A stretch of DNA of 64,000 nt. Source: Bog-159 sp963843255. GTDB lineage: Bacteria > Acidobacteriota > Terriglobia > Bryobacterales > Bryobacteraceae. The stretch lies in assembly GCA_963843255.1 (NCBI GenBank), contig CAWJJQ010000008.1, positions 62,001-126,000 of the forward strand, read 5' to 3'. Below the pieces are notes generated by a model that saw only the letters and a program-made list of their open reading frames with translations, searched no databases and was not told the origin of the DNA. Position numbers and translations under genes: made by a program. Each line of letters starts with the position of its first letter. Position 1 is the stretch's first letter. Positions 25,933-35,483 of this stretch are shown piece by piece.

Positions 25933-28900
25933 GTGAACTCTCGTATTCTGGGGTTATTCGCAGTCGCCAGGCTGGCCCTGGCAGCCGCTCCGGCTGGCGT
26001 GGATTTCGATCGCGAGATCCGTCCCATTCTCGCCGACAATTGCTTCGCCTGCCACGGCCCCGACGAAAAACAGCGCATGGCGGGCCTGCGCCTGGATATA
26101 AAGGATGGCATGTTCGCTGACCGCAACGGCCATCCCGTCATCAATCCTGGAGATGCAGCGGCCAGCCGTCTCTATCAGCGCATCAGCGCGAAAGAGAAGA
26201 AGCAGCGCATGCCGCCGCCTTACTCCGAGCGCACCCTTACAGACCAGCAGGTCGATCTCATCCGCAAGTGGATCGACCAGGGCGCCAAGTGGGAATTGCA
26301 CTGGGCTTATGCGCCTCCGAAGCGGCCCGATCCGCCGCGCGTGCAGAACAGCTCATGGCCGCGCAATCCCATTGACAACTTCATTCTGGCGCGCCTGGAA
26401 CGGGAGGGTTTGCGGCCATCGCCAGAAGCGGACCGTGCCACGCTGCTGCGGCGCGTCAGCCTGGATCTGACGGGATTGCCACCGACGCCCGCGGAAGTTA
26501 ATGCGTTCCTGGCCGACCACTCGCCGGGCGCATATGAAAAAGTGGTGGACCGCCTGCTGCATTCGCCGCACTATGGCGAGCGAATGGCCATGCAGTGGCT
26601 GGACGTGGCACGCTACGCCGACACGCACGGCTACCATATCGATAGTGCCCGCGAGATGTGGCACTGGCGCGACTGGGTCATCGATGCTTTCAACCGCAAC
26701 ATGCCTTTCGATGAGTTCACCATCGACCAACTGGCCGGCGACCTGTTACCCAACGCCACGCTGGACCAGAGGATCGCCACGGGTTTCAACCGCAACCACA
26801 TGGTCAACTTCGAAGGTGGCGCGATTCCGGAAGAGTATCAGGTGGAATACGTCGTCGACCGGGTGGAGGCCACCAGCAACACCTGGATGGGAATGACGCT
26901 GGGCTGCGCGCGCTGTCACGATCACAAATACGATCCCATCAAACAGCGCGATTTCTATCGCTTCTTCGCCTTCTTCAATACAATTCCGGAAAAGGGACTG
27001 GACGGGCGCAGGGGTAACGCGCAGCCGTTCGTGCAGATCCCGTCGGCGCAGCAGGCCGCGGAGCTTGCGGAAGTGGCGAAGACGCTAGATACCACCAGCA
27101 CAATTCTGGATTACGATCAGGTCACGGCGCTGGTTGCGAAATGGGAGAAGACCAAGCTGGACACCATGCCCGCGCCCAGCCATGCGGGGCTGTTAGCGCA
27201 TTACGAGATGGACGGTAACTTTGCAGACCGCTCCGGGCATTATCAGGACGGGCGCATCCTCAGCGGAGCGCCTTCCTTTAGCGACGGCCCTGTAGGAAAG
27301 TGCGCGGAGTTCGAAGGGCAGGCGCACGTTCAATTCGGGGACATCGGGAATTTCGATTCCGGCGACGCATTTTCCCTGGCGCTCTGGGTCGAGTCGAACG
27401 GCAAGGAAGACAACCCGGTGTTGCAGAAGATCAGCGGTCCCGAAGAGCGGCGTGGCATCGAACTGGCTTTCGAGGACAGCGTGGTACTGCCACGGCTGAA
27501 GCGGGGCGCGCGTCTGCGGTTCCGGTTAACGCATCACTGGCCGGACGACGCCATCGAAGTACGCACAAAAGAGCCGTTGATCCAAGGGGAGTTTTCACAT
27601 CTGGGCCTGGTTTACGATGGCTCAGGGAAAGCCGCTGGAATCAAACTGTTCGTGGACGGGCAACCCGCGGAGATCGAGACGGTGCGCGACAGCCTCTCGG
27701 GCGCCACCCGCACCCCCGCTCCGCTCGAGATCGGCAATCCGCGCCTGGGCAATGCCTTCAAGGGCCGCCTGGACGATGTGCGGATCTACGGCCGCGCGCT
27801 GGCGCCTGCCGAAATCGCGCAACTTGCCCAAGACCAGCCCACCCGTGCGACGCTCTACGTTCCCGCCGCGCAACGTTCCAAGGATCAAAAGAAAAAGCTG
27901 CGCGAGTACTTCCTGGCGCACGACGCGCCCGAGCCTCTACGAACTGCCTTCGCCGAACGGCGCCGGGCCCTGGCGCGCAAAGAGGACCTGGATTGGACTG
28001 TGCCCAGCTCCATGGTCATGCAGGAGGCGATGGCGCCACGCGACACATTCATCCTGGCCCGCGGCGACTATCGCAATCACACCGAGAAAGTGACGCCAGG
28101 CGTGCCCGGCATGCTCCCTCAACTCGGAAGAGATCTGCCCGCCAATCGCCTGGGACTGGCTAAATGGCTGGTCGGTCCCACCAACCCGCTCACCGCGCGC
28201 GTGGCCGTGAATCGCTATTGGCAGATCTATTTCGGCCACGGGATCGTGAAAACCACGGAGGACTTCGGCTCGCAGGGCGAAGCCCCGGTGCACCCGGAAT
28301 TGCTCGATTGGCTGGCCACCGAATTCGTGGCTACCGGTTGGGATATCCGGGCCATGCAGAGGCTTATCGTTACCTCCGCCGCATATCGCCAGGACTCCCG
28401 CGTGACGCCGGAACTTCTGGAGAAAGATCCCGAAAACCGCCTGCTGGCGCGCGGACCCCGCTTCCGCCTGCCCGCCGAAGTGGTGCGCGACAATGCCCTG
28501 AGCGTTAGCGGGCTCCTGGACGGCCGCGTGGGCGGCCCCAGCGTTTTTCCGTATCAGCCCAAGGGCCTTTGGGAAGAGATGGCGTACGGCGACGTGTACT
28601 CCGCGCAGACTTACGTCGAGAGCCACGGCAGCGATCTGTACCGGCGCAGCATGTATACGTTCTGGAAGCGTACCGTGCCGCCGGCGTCGCTGGTCACATT
28701 CGATGCACCGGATCGCGAAAAATGTACGGCTCGCCGCACTCTAACCAACACGCCGCTCCAGGCGCTGGTGCTGCTGAACGATCCGACCTACGTGGAAGCG
28801 GCGCGCGCGCTGGCCGGACGCATCCTGAGCGAAGGCGGCAAGGACCCGGACAGCCGGATCCGCTTTGGATTCCGCCTGGCCACCGACCGCCGACCCGACG

Positions 28901-29097
28901 CCAAGGAAGTACGTGTGCTGCAGGATATGCTGCGGCAGGAATTGACGCATTACCGCGGCGAGCCGGACGCCGCGCACAAGCTGCTGCAGGTGGGCGAATC
29001 GCGAGCCAACGCCAAGCTCGACGCCGGCGACCTGGCCGCCTGGACCACCGTGGCCAGCGTGATTCTTAACCTGGACGAGACCATTACAAAGGAATAG
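25933..29097 (+). CDS. Planctomycete-type cytochrome c protein (PSD1 + DUF1549 + LamG + DUF1553)
   Basis: The GTG start at 25933, just after GGGGGG, gives about 1054 residues with a leader (MNSRILGLFAVARLALAAAPAG). A frame extending to GTG 25888 is also open. Domains in order: PSD1 cytochrome with heme site CFACH (Cys37, Cys40, His41) in FDREIRPILADNCFACHGPD; DUF1549 with NPIDNFILARLEREGL and the second CxxCH in GCARCHDHKYDPI; a LamG-like insertion (LLAHYEMDGNFADRSGHYQDG); DUF1553 (ANRLGLAKWLVGPTNPLTARVAVNRYW to TNTPLQALVLLNDPTYVEAARALA). These large secreted proteins are paired with DUF1501 proteins, as here (2-base gap). They are linked to polysaccharide breakdown in Planctomycetes and Acidobacteria, but the reaction is unknown. 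Confidence 0.92.
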   Translation: MNSRILGLFAVARLALAAAPAGVDFDREIRPILADNCFACHGPDEKQRMAGLRLDIKDGMFADRNGHPVINPGDAAASRLYQRISAKEKKQRMPPPYSERTLTDQQVDLIRKWIDQGAKWELHWAYAPPKRPDPPRVQNSSWPRNPIDNFILARLEREGLRPSPEADRATLLRRVSLDLTGLPPTPAEVNAFLADHSPGAYEKVVDRLLHSPHYGERMAMQWLDVARYADTHGYHIDSAREMWHWRDWVIDAFNRNMPFDEFTIDQLAGDLLPNATLDQRIATGFNRNHMVNFEGGAIPEEYQVEYVVDRVEATSNTWMGMTLGCARCHDHKYDPIKQRDFYRFFAFFNTIPEKGLDGRRGNAQPFVQIPSAQQAAELAEVAKTLDTTSTILDYDQVTALVAKWEKTKLDTMPAPSHAGLLAHYEMDGNFADRSGHYQDGRILSGAPSFSDGPVGKCAEFEGQAHVQFGDIGNFDSGDAFSLALWVESNGKEDNPVLQKISGPEERRGIELAFEDSVVLPRLKRGARLRFRLTHHWPDDAIEVRTKEPLIQGEFSHLGLVYDGSGKAAGIKLFVDGQPAEIETVRDSLSGATRTPAPLEIGNPRLGNAFKGRLDDVRIYGRALAPAEIAQLAQDQPTRATLYVPAAQRSKDQKKKLREYFLAHDAPEPLRTAFAERRRALARKEDLDWTVPSSMVMQEAMAPRDTFILARGDYRNHTEKVTPGVPGMLPQLGRDLPANRLGLAKWLVGPTNPLTARVAVNRYWQIYFGHGIVKTTEDFGSQGEAPVHPELLDWLATEFVATGWDIRAMQRLIVTSAAYRQDSRVTPELLEKDPENRLLARGPRFRLPAEVVRDNALSVSGLLDGRVGGPSVFPYQPKGLWEEMAYGDVYSAQTYVESHGSDLYRRSMYTFWKRTVPPASLVTFDAPDREKCTARRTLTNTPLQALVLLNDPTYVEAARALAGRILSEGGKDPDSRIRFGFRLATDRRPDAKEVRVLQDMLRQELTHYRGEPDAAHKLLQVGESRANAKLDAGDLAAWTTVASVILNLDETITKE

Positions 29098-29099
29098 CC

Positions 29100-30563
29100 A
29101 TGGACCCGCAAGACGAATTCGGGCTGGCGCTGACCCGCCGGCATTTCTTTGCGCGGACCAGCACCGGCATAGGCATCGCGGCGCTGGCTTCGTTGCTGGA
29201 CTCCCGGTTGTTTGCCGAGAACAGCGAGATCAACCCGCAGACGGGCGGTTTGACTGGCCTGCCGCACTTCGCGCCGAAGGCCAAGCGCATCATCTATCTG
29301 CACCAATCGGGCGCGCCCTCGCAGATGGACCTGTTCGACTACAAACCCAAGCTGTCGAAACAACAGGGGACCGAACTGCCCGGTTCCGTGCGCAACGGCC
29401 AGCGCATCACCGGCATGACCTCAGGGCAGACCTCACTGCCGGTAGCGCCGTCGATCTTCAAGTTCTCACAGCACGGCGAAACGGGCACGTGGCTCAGTGA
29501 GCTCCTGCCGCATCACGGCAAAATCGTAGACGATATCTGCCTCATCAAGACCTTGAACACCGAGGCGATCAATCACGACCCGGCCATCACTTTCATCCAG
29601 ACCGGCTCGCAGCAGCCCGGACGCGCCAGCCTCGGATCCTGGGTCAGTTACGGGCTGGGCAGCGAAAATCAGAACCTGCCCGCGTTCGTAGTGCTCATCT
29701 CGCAAGCCAATGCGCTGAATGTGGACCAGCCGTTATTCTCGCGCTTGTGGGGAAGCGGATTCCTGCCTTCGAACCACCAGGGTGTCCGCTTCCGCTCGGG
29801 CAGCGACCCGGTGCTGTACCTGGCCGACCCTCCGGGCATCGACAAGGGTACCCGCCGGCGCATGTTGGACGCCATCGCCGGTCTGAATCACATGCGGGCG
29901 ACGGCTTACGGCGATCCGGAGATCGAGACGCGCATCGCGCAGTACGAGATGGCGTACCGCATGCAGACGTCCGTGCCGGACCTGATGGATCTATCGAAAG
30001 AGCCCGAGCACATCTTTGAGATGTACGGCCCCGATTCCCGCAAGCCTGGCACTTATGCCGCTAACTGCCTGCTGGCGCGCCGCCTGGCCGAACGCAACGT
30101 GCGTTTCGTGCAACTCTATCATCGCGGATGGGACCAGCATTCGGATCTGCCGCGCGACCTGGCCTTGCAGTGCAAAGGCACCGACCAGGCGTCCGCCGCC
30201 CTGATTCTCGACCTGAAGCAGCACGGCCTGCTGGACGACACGCTGGTTATCTGGGGAGGCGAATTCGGCCGCACCGTATACTGCCAAGGCAGACTCACCG
30301 AAACCAACTACGGCCGCGACCATCATCCGCGCTGTTTCAGCGTGTGGATGGCCGGCGGCGGGATTAAGCGCGGCGTCACGATCGGCGAGACCGACGATTA
30401 CTGCTACAACGTGGTTTCCGATCCCGTGCCCGTGCACGATCTGCAGGCCACTATTCTGCATTGCCTGGGTGTGGACCATAAACGCCTGACCTTCAAGTTC
30501 CAGGGACGTCATTTCCGGCTCACGGATGTTGCCGGGAATCTGGTACCGAAGGCGCTGGCGTGA
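29100..30563 (+). CDS. DUF1501 family secreted protein (Tat)
   Basis: The 487-residue protein begins with a twin-arginine leader (LTRRHFFARTSTGIGIAALASLL). It has DUF1501/alkaline-phosphatase-like fold motifs: KRIIYLHQSGAPSQMDLFDYKP, GLGSENQNLPAFVVL, and near the end LVIWGGEFGRTVYCQG and GRDHHPRCFSVWMAGGGIKRGV with potential metal ligands (Glu, Asp, His). It follows the PSD1 gene by 2 bases and the two are nearly always encoded together. A sulfatase- or phosphatase-like role has been suggested for the fold; the true substrate is not known. Confidence 0.92.
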   Translation: MDPQDEFGLALTRRHFFARTSTGIGIAALASLLDSRLFAENSEINPQTGGLTGLPHFAPKAKRIIYLHQSGAPSQMDLFDYKPKLSKQQGTELPGSVRNGQRITGMTSGQTSLPVAPSIFKFSQHGETGTWLSELLPHHGKIVDDICLIKTLNTEAINHDPAITFIQTGSQQPGRASLGSWVSYGLGSENQNLPAFVVLISQANALNVDQPLFSRLWGSGFLPSNHQGVRFRSGSDPVLYLADPPGIDKGTRRRMLDAIAGLNHMRATAYGDPEIETRIAQYEMAYRMQTSVPDLMDLSKEPEHIFEMYGPDSRKPGTYAANCLLARRLAERNVRFVQLYHRGWDQHSDLPRDLALQCKGTDQASAALILDLKQHGLLDDTLVIWGGEFGRTVYCQGRLTETNYGRDHHPRCFSVWMAGGGIKRGVTIGETDDYCYNVVSDPVPVHDLQATILHCLGVDHKRLTFKFQGRHFRLTDVAGNLVPKALA

Positions 30564-30708
30564 GGGGTTGTTATAGATCGTAAACGTCTTCGGTAGGGCA
30601 TGAGCGCTCTGACTGGCGCCGACGACAATTCAAACCGGCGCCGACCCTGTGAAATTGAGGAGATTGTCAGGCAGCGAGAGCAATGGAAGCGCACGCCGGG
30701 TAGCCGCT

Positions 30709-32019
30709 CTAATTATTGAGGTCGGCATTCCGCGCGTTGATGGCGTGCTGGGTTACTCGCAAAAAGCTGCGCAGAGAGCAGTCGAAGGTAGTATTGTCGA
30801 CGCTGCAACCGGGGATAAACACGGGGACGTTGGCCGGTGGAGCGGCGAGAGTCAATTTAGTGCGGTTGCGAATCTGGTCCATCGTCTGGGTGATATAGGC
30901 AGTCCGGACGATGAATTCGCCGGTCCTCTGGGACTGGCGCAGTTCGAAGACCAGGGCGCCGCCGAGAGAGGCCACATCGCGCTGGAAACCATCCACCAGC
31001 CAATCGAGCTGGAATAGACCGGCGAGCCCGGCAAGATTGGTGTTGGCGGCCGTCAGCACCACGATTTTGTCCGATGGAGTGCCTACCGTGCCGGTCATGG
31101 CGCTACCGGTGGCTGCCTGAAGGATCGAGCGAATGATGTGCGAGGCCAGATTGGAGCTCTGCACTCCGGCCAGATAGGGCGTGCGGAATTCGAGATCCAG
31201 CAGCGCGTCGTACACCCGGAACATCTGGCTGATACCGGCGGCGTCCAGGTTACCCCAACCTACGTCGGAAGTGGGCATGCCATCGGCGTATTCCATCATG
31301 AAGGGATCGATCGCCATGTAAAAAGATGAGAGGCCGCCAGGGTTGACGGGAGCAGTGGAATTTCCAGCCGTCATGGTGATGGGGATGGTGGTGATATCGA
31401 TCTTACCGGCGGGGGTAGCCGGCGCCGGGGAAGTGCCTACGGGATAATTGAACAAAACCGAACGTGCCATAGCGAATTCAGCAGCGTAAGCGCTGGATAG
31501 TAGCTGCGGATTGCCACCGATACGCCCGTTGACAGAGGCAATCGCCATATTGATATCCAGCTTGGCCACGCCGGCATCGATGGGGTCGAATAGCGGGTCA
31601 GGGGCCGGCACGGTGTTGACAGGGGGCGGCGCCGCCGGGAGAAGGCCCGCGACGAAAGCCTGTGCCGTATCCACAATGAGCGGAGCGTTATTGGCGCGGA
31701 CGTAAACGGAGGCGGCATCGGCGGCATCGTTGCCGGTCAGCAATCCTTCCTGCGTGAGCCAGAGACGGAAATAACCACCGAGAATCGTTTCGTTCGTGGC
31801 CCCGTTCGGAGTAATCACGGCTTGGCCGGAAACGGAGAAAGCTGGAAACGGAAGTGTCGAGAAACTACTGAGTTGGGAGGGGGTGGCTACCGGAGTGCGA
31901 GCGGCATGACGGCCGAAAATAATGACCTGCTTCAGGACCGTGTTATCGGGGCGTTGAGCGGCCAGGAAGGGTACGCATAATGCAGCCATCGTGGCGTACC
32001 GGGCGAGGTGGCGTTTCAT
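30709..32019 (-). CDS. Histidine acid phosphatase-like protein with degenerate active site
   Basis: The 436-residue secreted protein (leader MKRHLARYATMAALCVPFLAAQ) matches the histidine acid phosphatase/phytase family. The nucleophile motif is intact: FGRHAARTPVA (Arg37, His38, Arg41). The proton-donor motif, normally GHDTNL, reads AANTNLAGL, so His and Asp are replaced by Ala325 and Asn326. The expected third arginine, in the segment usually like RTRxTAEAF, is also missing (APLIVDTAQAFVAGLLP). The fold ends are kept (VPVFIPGC...CSLRSFLRVTQHAI). It therefore looks like a pseudo-enzyme or one with altered chemistry. It is monocistronic; its stop is 145 bases from the DUF1501 stop. Confidence 0.82.
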   Translation of the reverse strand: MKRHLARYATMAALCVPFLAAQRPDNTVLKQVIIFGRHAARTPVATPSQLSSFSTLPFPAFSVSGQAVITPNGATNETILGGYFRLWLTQEGLLTGNDAADAASVYVRANNAPLIVDTAQAFVAGLLPAAPPPVNTVPAPDPLFDPIDAGVAKLDINMAIASVNGRIGGNPQLLSSAYAAEFAMARSVLFNYPVGTSPAPATPAGKIDITTIPITMTAGNSTAPVNPGGLSSFYMAIDPFMMEYADGMPTSDVGWGNLDAAGISQMFRVYDALLDLEFRTPYLAGVQSSNLASHIIRSILQAATGSAMTGTVGTPSDKIVVLTAANTNLAGLAGLFQLDWLVDGFQRDVASLGGALVFELRQSQRTGEFIVRTAYITQTMDQIRNRTKLTLAAPPANVPVFIPGCSVDNTTFDCSLRSFLRVTQHAINARNADLNN

Positions 32020-32236
32020 CTAACTCTTAGTAGCTGGCATGCGAAGAAAACTCTCATGTAATGATGGTCGAATCGAGTTTATGGCGGAAGTCTTTGCGTT
32101 CGCTACGGCAGTCTTAGGATTTCTGGTTTGGGAATTTGGTGCCGAAGGCACTTGCCTGAAGGCCGCCGGCATGTAAGCCGTCCGCTGCGAGCTTTCGAGT
32201 CCGTCGAATGATACAGTATGGTCATCGAACGGGCAT

Positions 32237-33211
32237 ATGCTACGCAGAACCTTTCTCTCTTCCTCCGCTGGGGCAGCGGGGCTTGCCCTATCCGCACAGG
32301 GCGCCGAAACCGGCAAGCTGAAAGCAGGCGACATCCCCAAACGTCTCTTCGGCAGGACCGGTGAAAGCCTGACGATCATCGGCCAAGCCGGCGGCCGCTT
32401 CCCAATGTGCGGCTACGAAGACGCCAAGGCGATCACGCTCCGGGCCTACGAGCTGGGTGTCAACTATTTTGATACCGCGCGCATCTACTGGGACGGAAAA
32501 TCCGAAGAGGTTTACGGTGATGTATTGCCGCCCTTCCGAAAGAAAATCTTTCTGACCACCAAATCGCCGCAGCGCACACGGGAAGGCGCCGAGCAAGATC
32601 TGGAAAAATCGCTGCGCGCGCTGAAAACCGATCACGTCGATTTATGGCAGATTCACCAGGTCGGCACCATGGACGAAGTGGAGCAGATCTTCGCTCCGGG
32701 CGGCGCAATCGAAGCGTTTGAAGCAGCCAAGAAATCCGGCAAGTGCCGCTTCATCGGATTCACGGGCCATCATGATCCGGAGGTCCATCTGGCAATGTTG
32801 AAGAAATACGATAAATACGACACGATTCTGATGCCGCTGAATCCGGCCGATCCATCGTATCTGAGCTTCGAGAAACTGGTGATGCCGGTGGCAGTCGAGC
32901 GCGGCATGGGCATCCAGGCGATGAAGAGTACAGCGAACTCCCGTTTGCTGCATGCGATCCCGCTCCGAGATTGCCTTACTTATGTATTGAGCCTGCCGAT
33001 CCACTGCCTGGCGCTCGGCTGCACCACGATCGGCCAGATTGAAGACGACGTCCGCATCGCCCGGAAGTTCAGTCCGATGACGGAAGCCCAGCTCGCGAAG
33101 GTGCGCGCAGAGGCGGCCGAGTTCAAGGGGCCGGGCCTGGAAGACTGGAAGCGCGATACCAACCAGCGGGCTTCCATCCCTCTCTATCGCGACGGATCGA
33201 GCGCCTCGTGA
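32237..33211 (+). CDS. Aldo/keto reductase with Tat-like leader
   Basis: The 324-residue protein starts MLRRTFLSSSAGAAGLALSAQG, a short twin-arginine-like leader, followed by an aldo/keto reductase barrel. Catalytic tetrad residues are visible: Asp79 (NYFDTARIY), Tyr84, Lys109 (FLTTKSP) and His140 (WQIHQVGTMDEVEQI). FIGFTGHHDPEVHLAML and LGCTTIGQIEDDV are family-like. Members reduce aldehydes or ketones of sugars with NADPH. Export of an NAD(P) enzyme is unusual, so cofactor supply is a question. It is the first gene of an operon with a UroD-like protein (4-base gap) and a RhaT symporter. Confidence 0.9.
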   Translation: MLRRTFLSSSAGAAGLALSAQGAETGKLKAGDIPKRLFGRTGESLTIIGQAGGRFPMCGYEDAKAITLRAYELGVNYFDTARIYWDGKSEEVYGDVLPPFRKKIFLTTKSPQRTREGAEQDLEKSLRALKTDHVDLWQIHQVGTMDEVEQIFAPGGAIEAFEAAKKSGKCRFIGFTGHHDPEVHLAMLKKYDKYDTILMPLNPADPSYLSFEKLVMPVAVERGMGIQAMKSTANSRLLHAIPLRDCLTYVLSLPIHCLALGCTTIGQIEDDVRIARKFSPMTEAQLAKVRAEAAEFKGPGLEDWKRDTNQRASIPLYRDGSSAS

Positions 33212-33215
33212 GATT

Positions 33216-34445
33216 ATGACCTCGCGGGAAAGAGTACTTGCATCCTTGGATCACCACGAGCCGGACCGGGTCGCAGTGGACCTGTCGGGGTACAGGTCGT
33301 CGGGGATCTCGGCGATTGCTTATCCGAAACTGAGGGCCGCGCTGGGCCTCGAACCCCGCAGCGTGGATGTCTATGATCCGGTGCAGCAACTGGCGATCGT
33401 CCACGACGATGTGCTCGATCGGTTTGGCGCCGACACCATCGAGATGGGCCGCGGTTTCTGCCACGAAGACAAGTGGTGGGCGGACTGGACGCTGCCGGAC
33501 GGCACACCGTGCCGGATGCCCGTGTGGGCGCTTCCGGAACAAGCCGGCTCCGAGTGGGTCTTGCGCGCCCCGAGCGGCCGGGTGACCGCGCGCATGCCGG
33601 AAGGCTCGCTGCACTTCGACCAGGTTTATTGGCCGTTTCTCGATGGCGAGGAGGACCTTTCGCAGATTGAGGCGCTGTATCCCGAGCACATGTGGACCGG
33701 AGTCGCATCGCCGCCGGGACCTTCGGTTTCCGGTCCGGCCGGGTTGGCCGCGGGCGCGCGGGCACTGCGCGCAAAAACCGATCGCGCGATCATCGGGTTG
33801 TTCGGCGGAAACCTGCTGGAGATGGGGCAGTTTTACTACCGCATGGACAACTTCCTGATGATGCTTGCCGGCGAGCCGCAGCGGGCACACCGGTTTCTCG
33901 ATGCGCTGCTCGCGATCCACCTGCGAAACCTCGACCGTTTCCTGGGCGCGGTCGGCCCGCACATCGATGTGATCGTGTTCGGCGACGACCTGGGCGCGCA
34001 GAATTGCCCGCAGATTTCGCCCCGGATGTACCGCGAGTTCTTCAAGCCGAGGCATGCCGCCATGTGGGCGCGTGCCAAGGAGCTTGCGAACGTCAAGGTA
34101 ATGCTGCATTGCTGCGGTGCCGTCCGGCAACTCTTGCCGGATCTGATCGACGCGGGCCTGGATGCCATTAACCCGGTGCAAATCAGTTGCAGGGGGATGG
34201 ATGCCGAGGGACTCAAACGCGATTTCGGCCGGGATCTGACATTCTGGGGCGGCGGGTGCGACACGCAGCAAACGCTGCCGTGCGGTACGCCGGCCGAAGT
34301 CCGCGCACACGTTCTCGATCAGTGTGAAAAGCTGGCGCCGGGCGGCGGGTTTGTCTTCCAGCAAGTGCACAACATCCTGGCCAACGTGCCCCCGGAGAAC
34401 ATCATTGCGATGTACGACGCGGTGCGGGAGTACGACGCGCGGTGA
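33216..34445 (+). CDS. UroD/MtaA-superfamily methyltransferase-like protein (copy 1)
   Basis: The 409-residue protein belongs to the uroporphyrinogen decarboxylase superfamily but keeps a thiol-type zinc site, VMLHCCGAVRQLLPDLID (His298, Cys299 or Cys300) and WGGGCDT (Cys348). That suggests methyltransferase chemistry (as in MtaA/CmuA) rather than heme synthesis. Start TSRERVLASLDHHEPDRVAVDL and DVIVFGDDLGAQNCPQISPRMYREFFKP are typical of the sugar-cluster branch found in Acidobacteria and Planctomycetes. It sits between an aldo/keto reductase and RhaT; no corrinoid protein is nearby. Real function unknown. Confidence 0.82.
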   Translation: MTSRERVLASLDHHEPDRVAVDLSGYRSSGISAIAYPKLRAALGLEPRSVDVYDPVQQLAIVHDDVLDRFGADTIEMGRGFCHEDKWWADWTLPDGTPCRMPVWALPEQAGSEWVLRAPSGRVTARMPEGSLHFDQVYWPFLDGEEDLSQIEALYPEHMWTGVASPPGPSVSGPAGLAAGARALRAKTDRAIIGLFGGNLLEMGQFYYRMDNFLMMLAGEPQRAHRFLDALLAIHLRNLDRFLGAVGPHIDVIVFGDDLGAQNCPQISPRMYREFFKPRHAAMWARAKELANVKVMLHCCGAVRQLLPDLIDAGLDAINPVQISCRGMDAEGLKRDFGRDLTFWGGGCDTQQTLPCGTPAEVRAHVLDQCEKLAPGGGFVFQQVHNILANVPPENIIAMYDAVREYDAR

Positions 34446-34456
34446 GGCATTAGTCC

Positions 34457-35461
34457 ATGTCAACCGCTGTGTTGGAAGGTCTCGCACTGACCCTGCTGGC
34501 AGGGGCGCTCGCGGGCAACTCCATGTTGCCGATGAAATTCGCCAGGCGTTGGAAATTTGAAAATGTCTGGCTGGTTTTCAGCATTGTCTCGCTGGTGATT
34601 CTGCCATGGGAGCTGGCGTGGATGCTGACGGGCCATCTTGGCGAGATTTACGGAGGGGTCGCATCCCGGCAATTGGCTCTGACGTTTTTGCTCGGCGCGG
34701 GATGGGGCGTGGCGCAAGTATTATTCGGACTCTCGGTGGCGCGGCTCGGATTGGCCCTGGGCTATGCCATCATCATCGGGCTCGGATCGCTGGGTGGGAC
34801 GCTAGTGCCGCTGTTTTTCAAGAATCGCGAGGTGCTCGGAACGTCGCGCGGAACGTTGATCCTGGCGGGACTGGCCGTTATGTTGGCGGGCATCGCCGTC
34901 TCGGCGCGCGCGGGCGGGCAGCGCGAAAAGGACCGGAAAGCCGAAGCAGGCGCCGGATACGCGCTGGCGCTAGCCATGGCCGTGCTTTGCGGTCTGCTGG
35001 CCCCGATGATCAACTATTCGTTCGCATTCGGGCAGGACATCGCCGTGCGCGCCACACAGCTTGGTGTATCGCCCGAGCGCGCCGGCTATGCGGTCTGGCC
35101 GGTGACCCTCGCCGGGGGACTGCTGCCGAATCTCGGGTACTGTCTGTATCTCTTGTCTCGCAACAAGACGTGGCGCCTGTTCCGCGGCCCGTGGCTGCCC
35201 GATGCCGGGCATGCCACGCTGATGGCTGTTTTCTGGATGGGCTCGATGTCGGTCTACGGTGTCGCCGCAGTCTACCTGGGAGCCTTGGGCACATCCGTAG
35301 GCTGGGGCCTGTTTCAGATCTTCATGATCATGACCGCGAATTTCGGCGGCGTAGTTACGGGCGAGTGGGCGGCCGCGCCCCGGAGCGCCCTGCGCACGCT
35401 GTATGCGGGTCTGGGGCTGCTGGCCGTGGCGACGTTGATGCTCGCCGCCGGGAATCGCTGA
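34457..35461 (+). CDS. rhaT: RhaT-type L-rhamnose/proton symporter family protein
   Basis: The 334-residue inner-membrane protein has about 10 membrane segments and RhaT signatures: GALAGNSMLPMKFARRWKFENVWLVFSIVSL, GAGWGVAQVLFGLSVARLGLALGYAIIIGLGSLGGTL and GVAAVYLGALGTSVGWGLFQIF. It would import a 6-deoxyhexose, rhamnose or possibly fucose, with protons. It lies 11 bases after the UroD-like gene in the same operon as the aldo/keto reductase. Substrate beyond the family name is not certain. Confidence 0.9.
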   Translation: MSTAVLEGLALTLLAGALAGNSMLPMKFARRWKFENVWLVFSIVSLVILPWELAWMLTGHLGEIYGGVASRQLALTFLLGAGWGVAQVLFGLSVARLGLALGYAIIIGLGSLGGTLVPLFFKNREVLGTSRGTLILAGLAVMLAGIAVSARAGGQREKDRKAEAGAGYALALAMAVLCGLLAPMINYSFAFGQDIAVRATQLGVSPERAGYAVWPVTLAGGLLPNLGYCLYLLSRNKTWRLFRGPWLPDAGHATLMAVFWMGSMSVYGVAAVYLGALGTSVGWGLFQIFMIMTANFGGVVTGEWAAAPRSALRTLYAGLGLLAVATLMLAAGNR

Positions 35462-35483
35462 GCCCCACAACCGCGGGCGCCAG

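Noticed and set aside
30615..30642. GGCGCC inverted repeat between convergent DUF1501 and phosphatase genes
   Set aside because: It could form a short hairpin but has a 16-base loop and no T-run, so it is not called a terminator.
32139..32151. GTGCC-GAA-GGCAC hairpin upstream of the aldo/keto reductase
   Set aside because: Five-base stem only, not linked to a promoter; likely chance.
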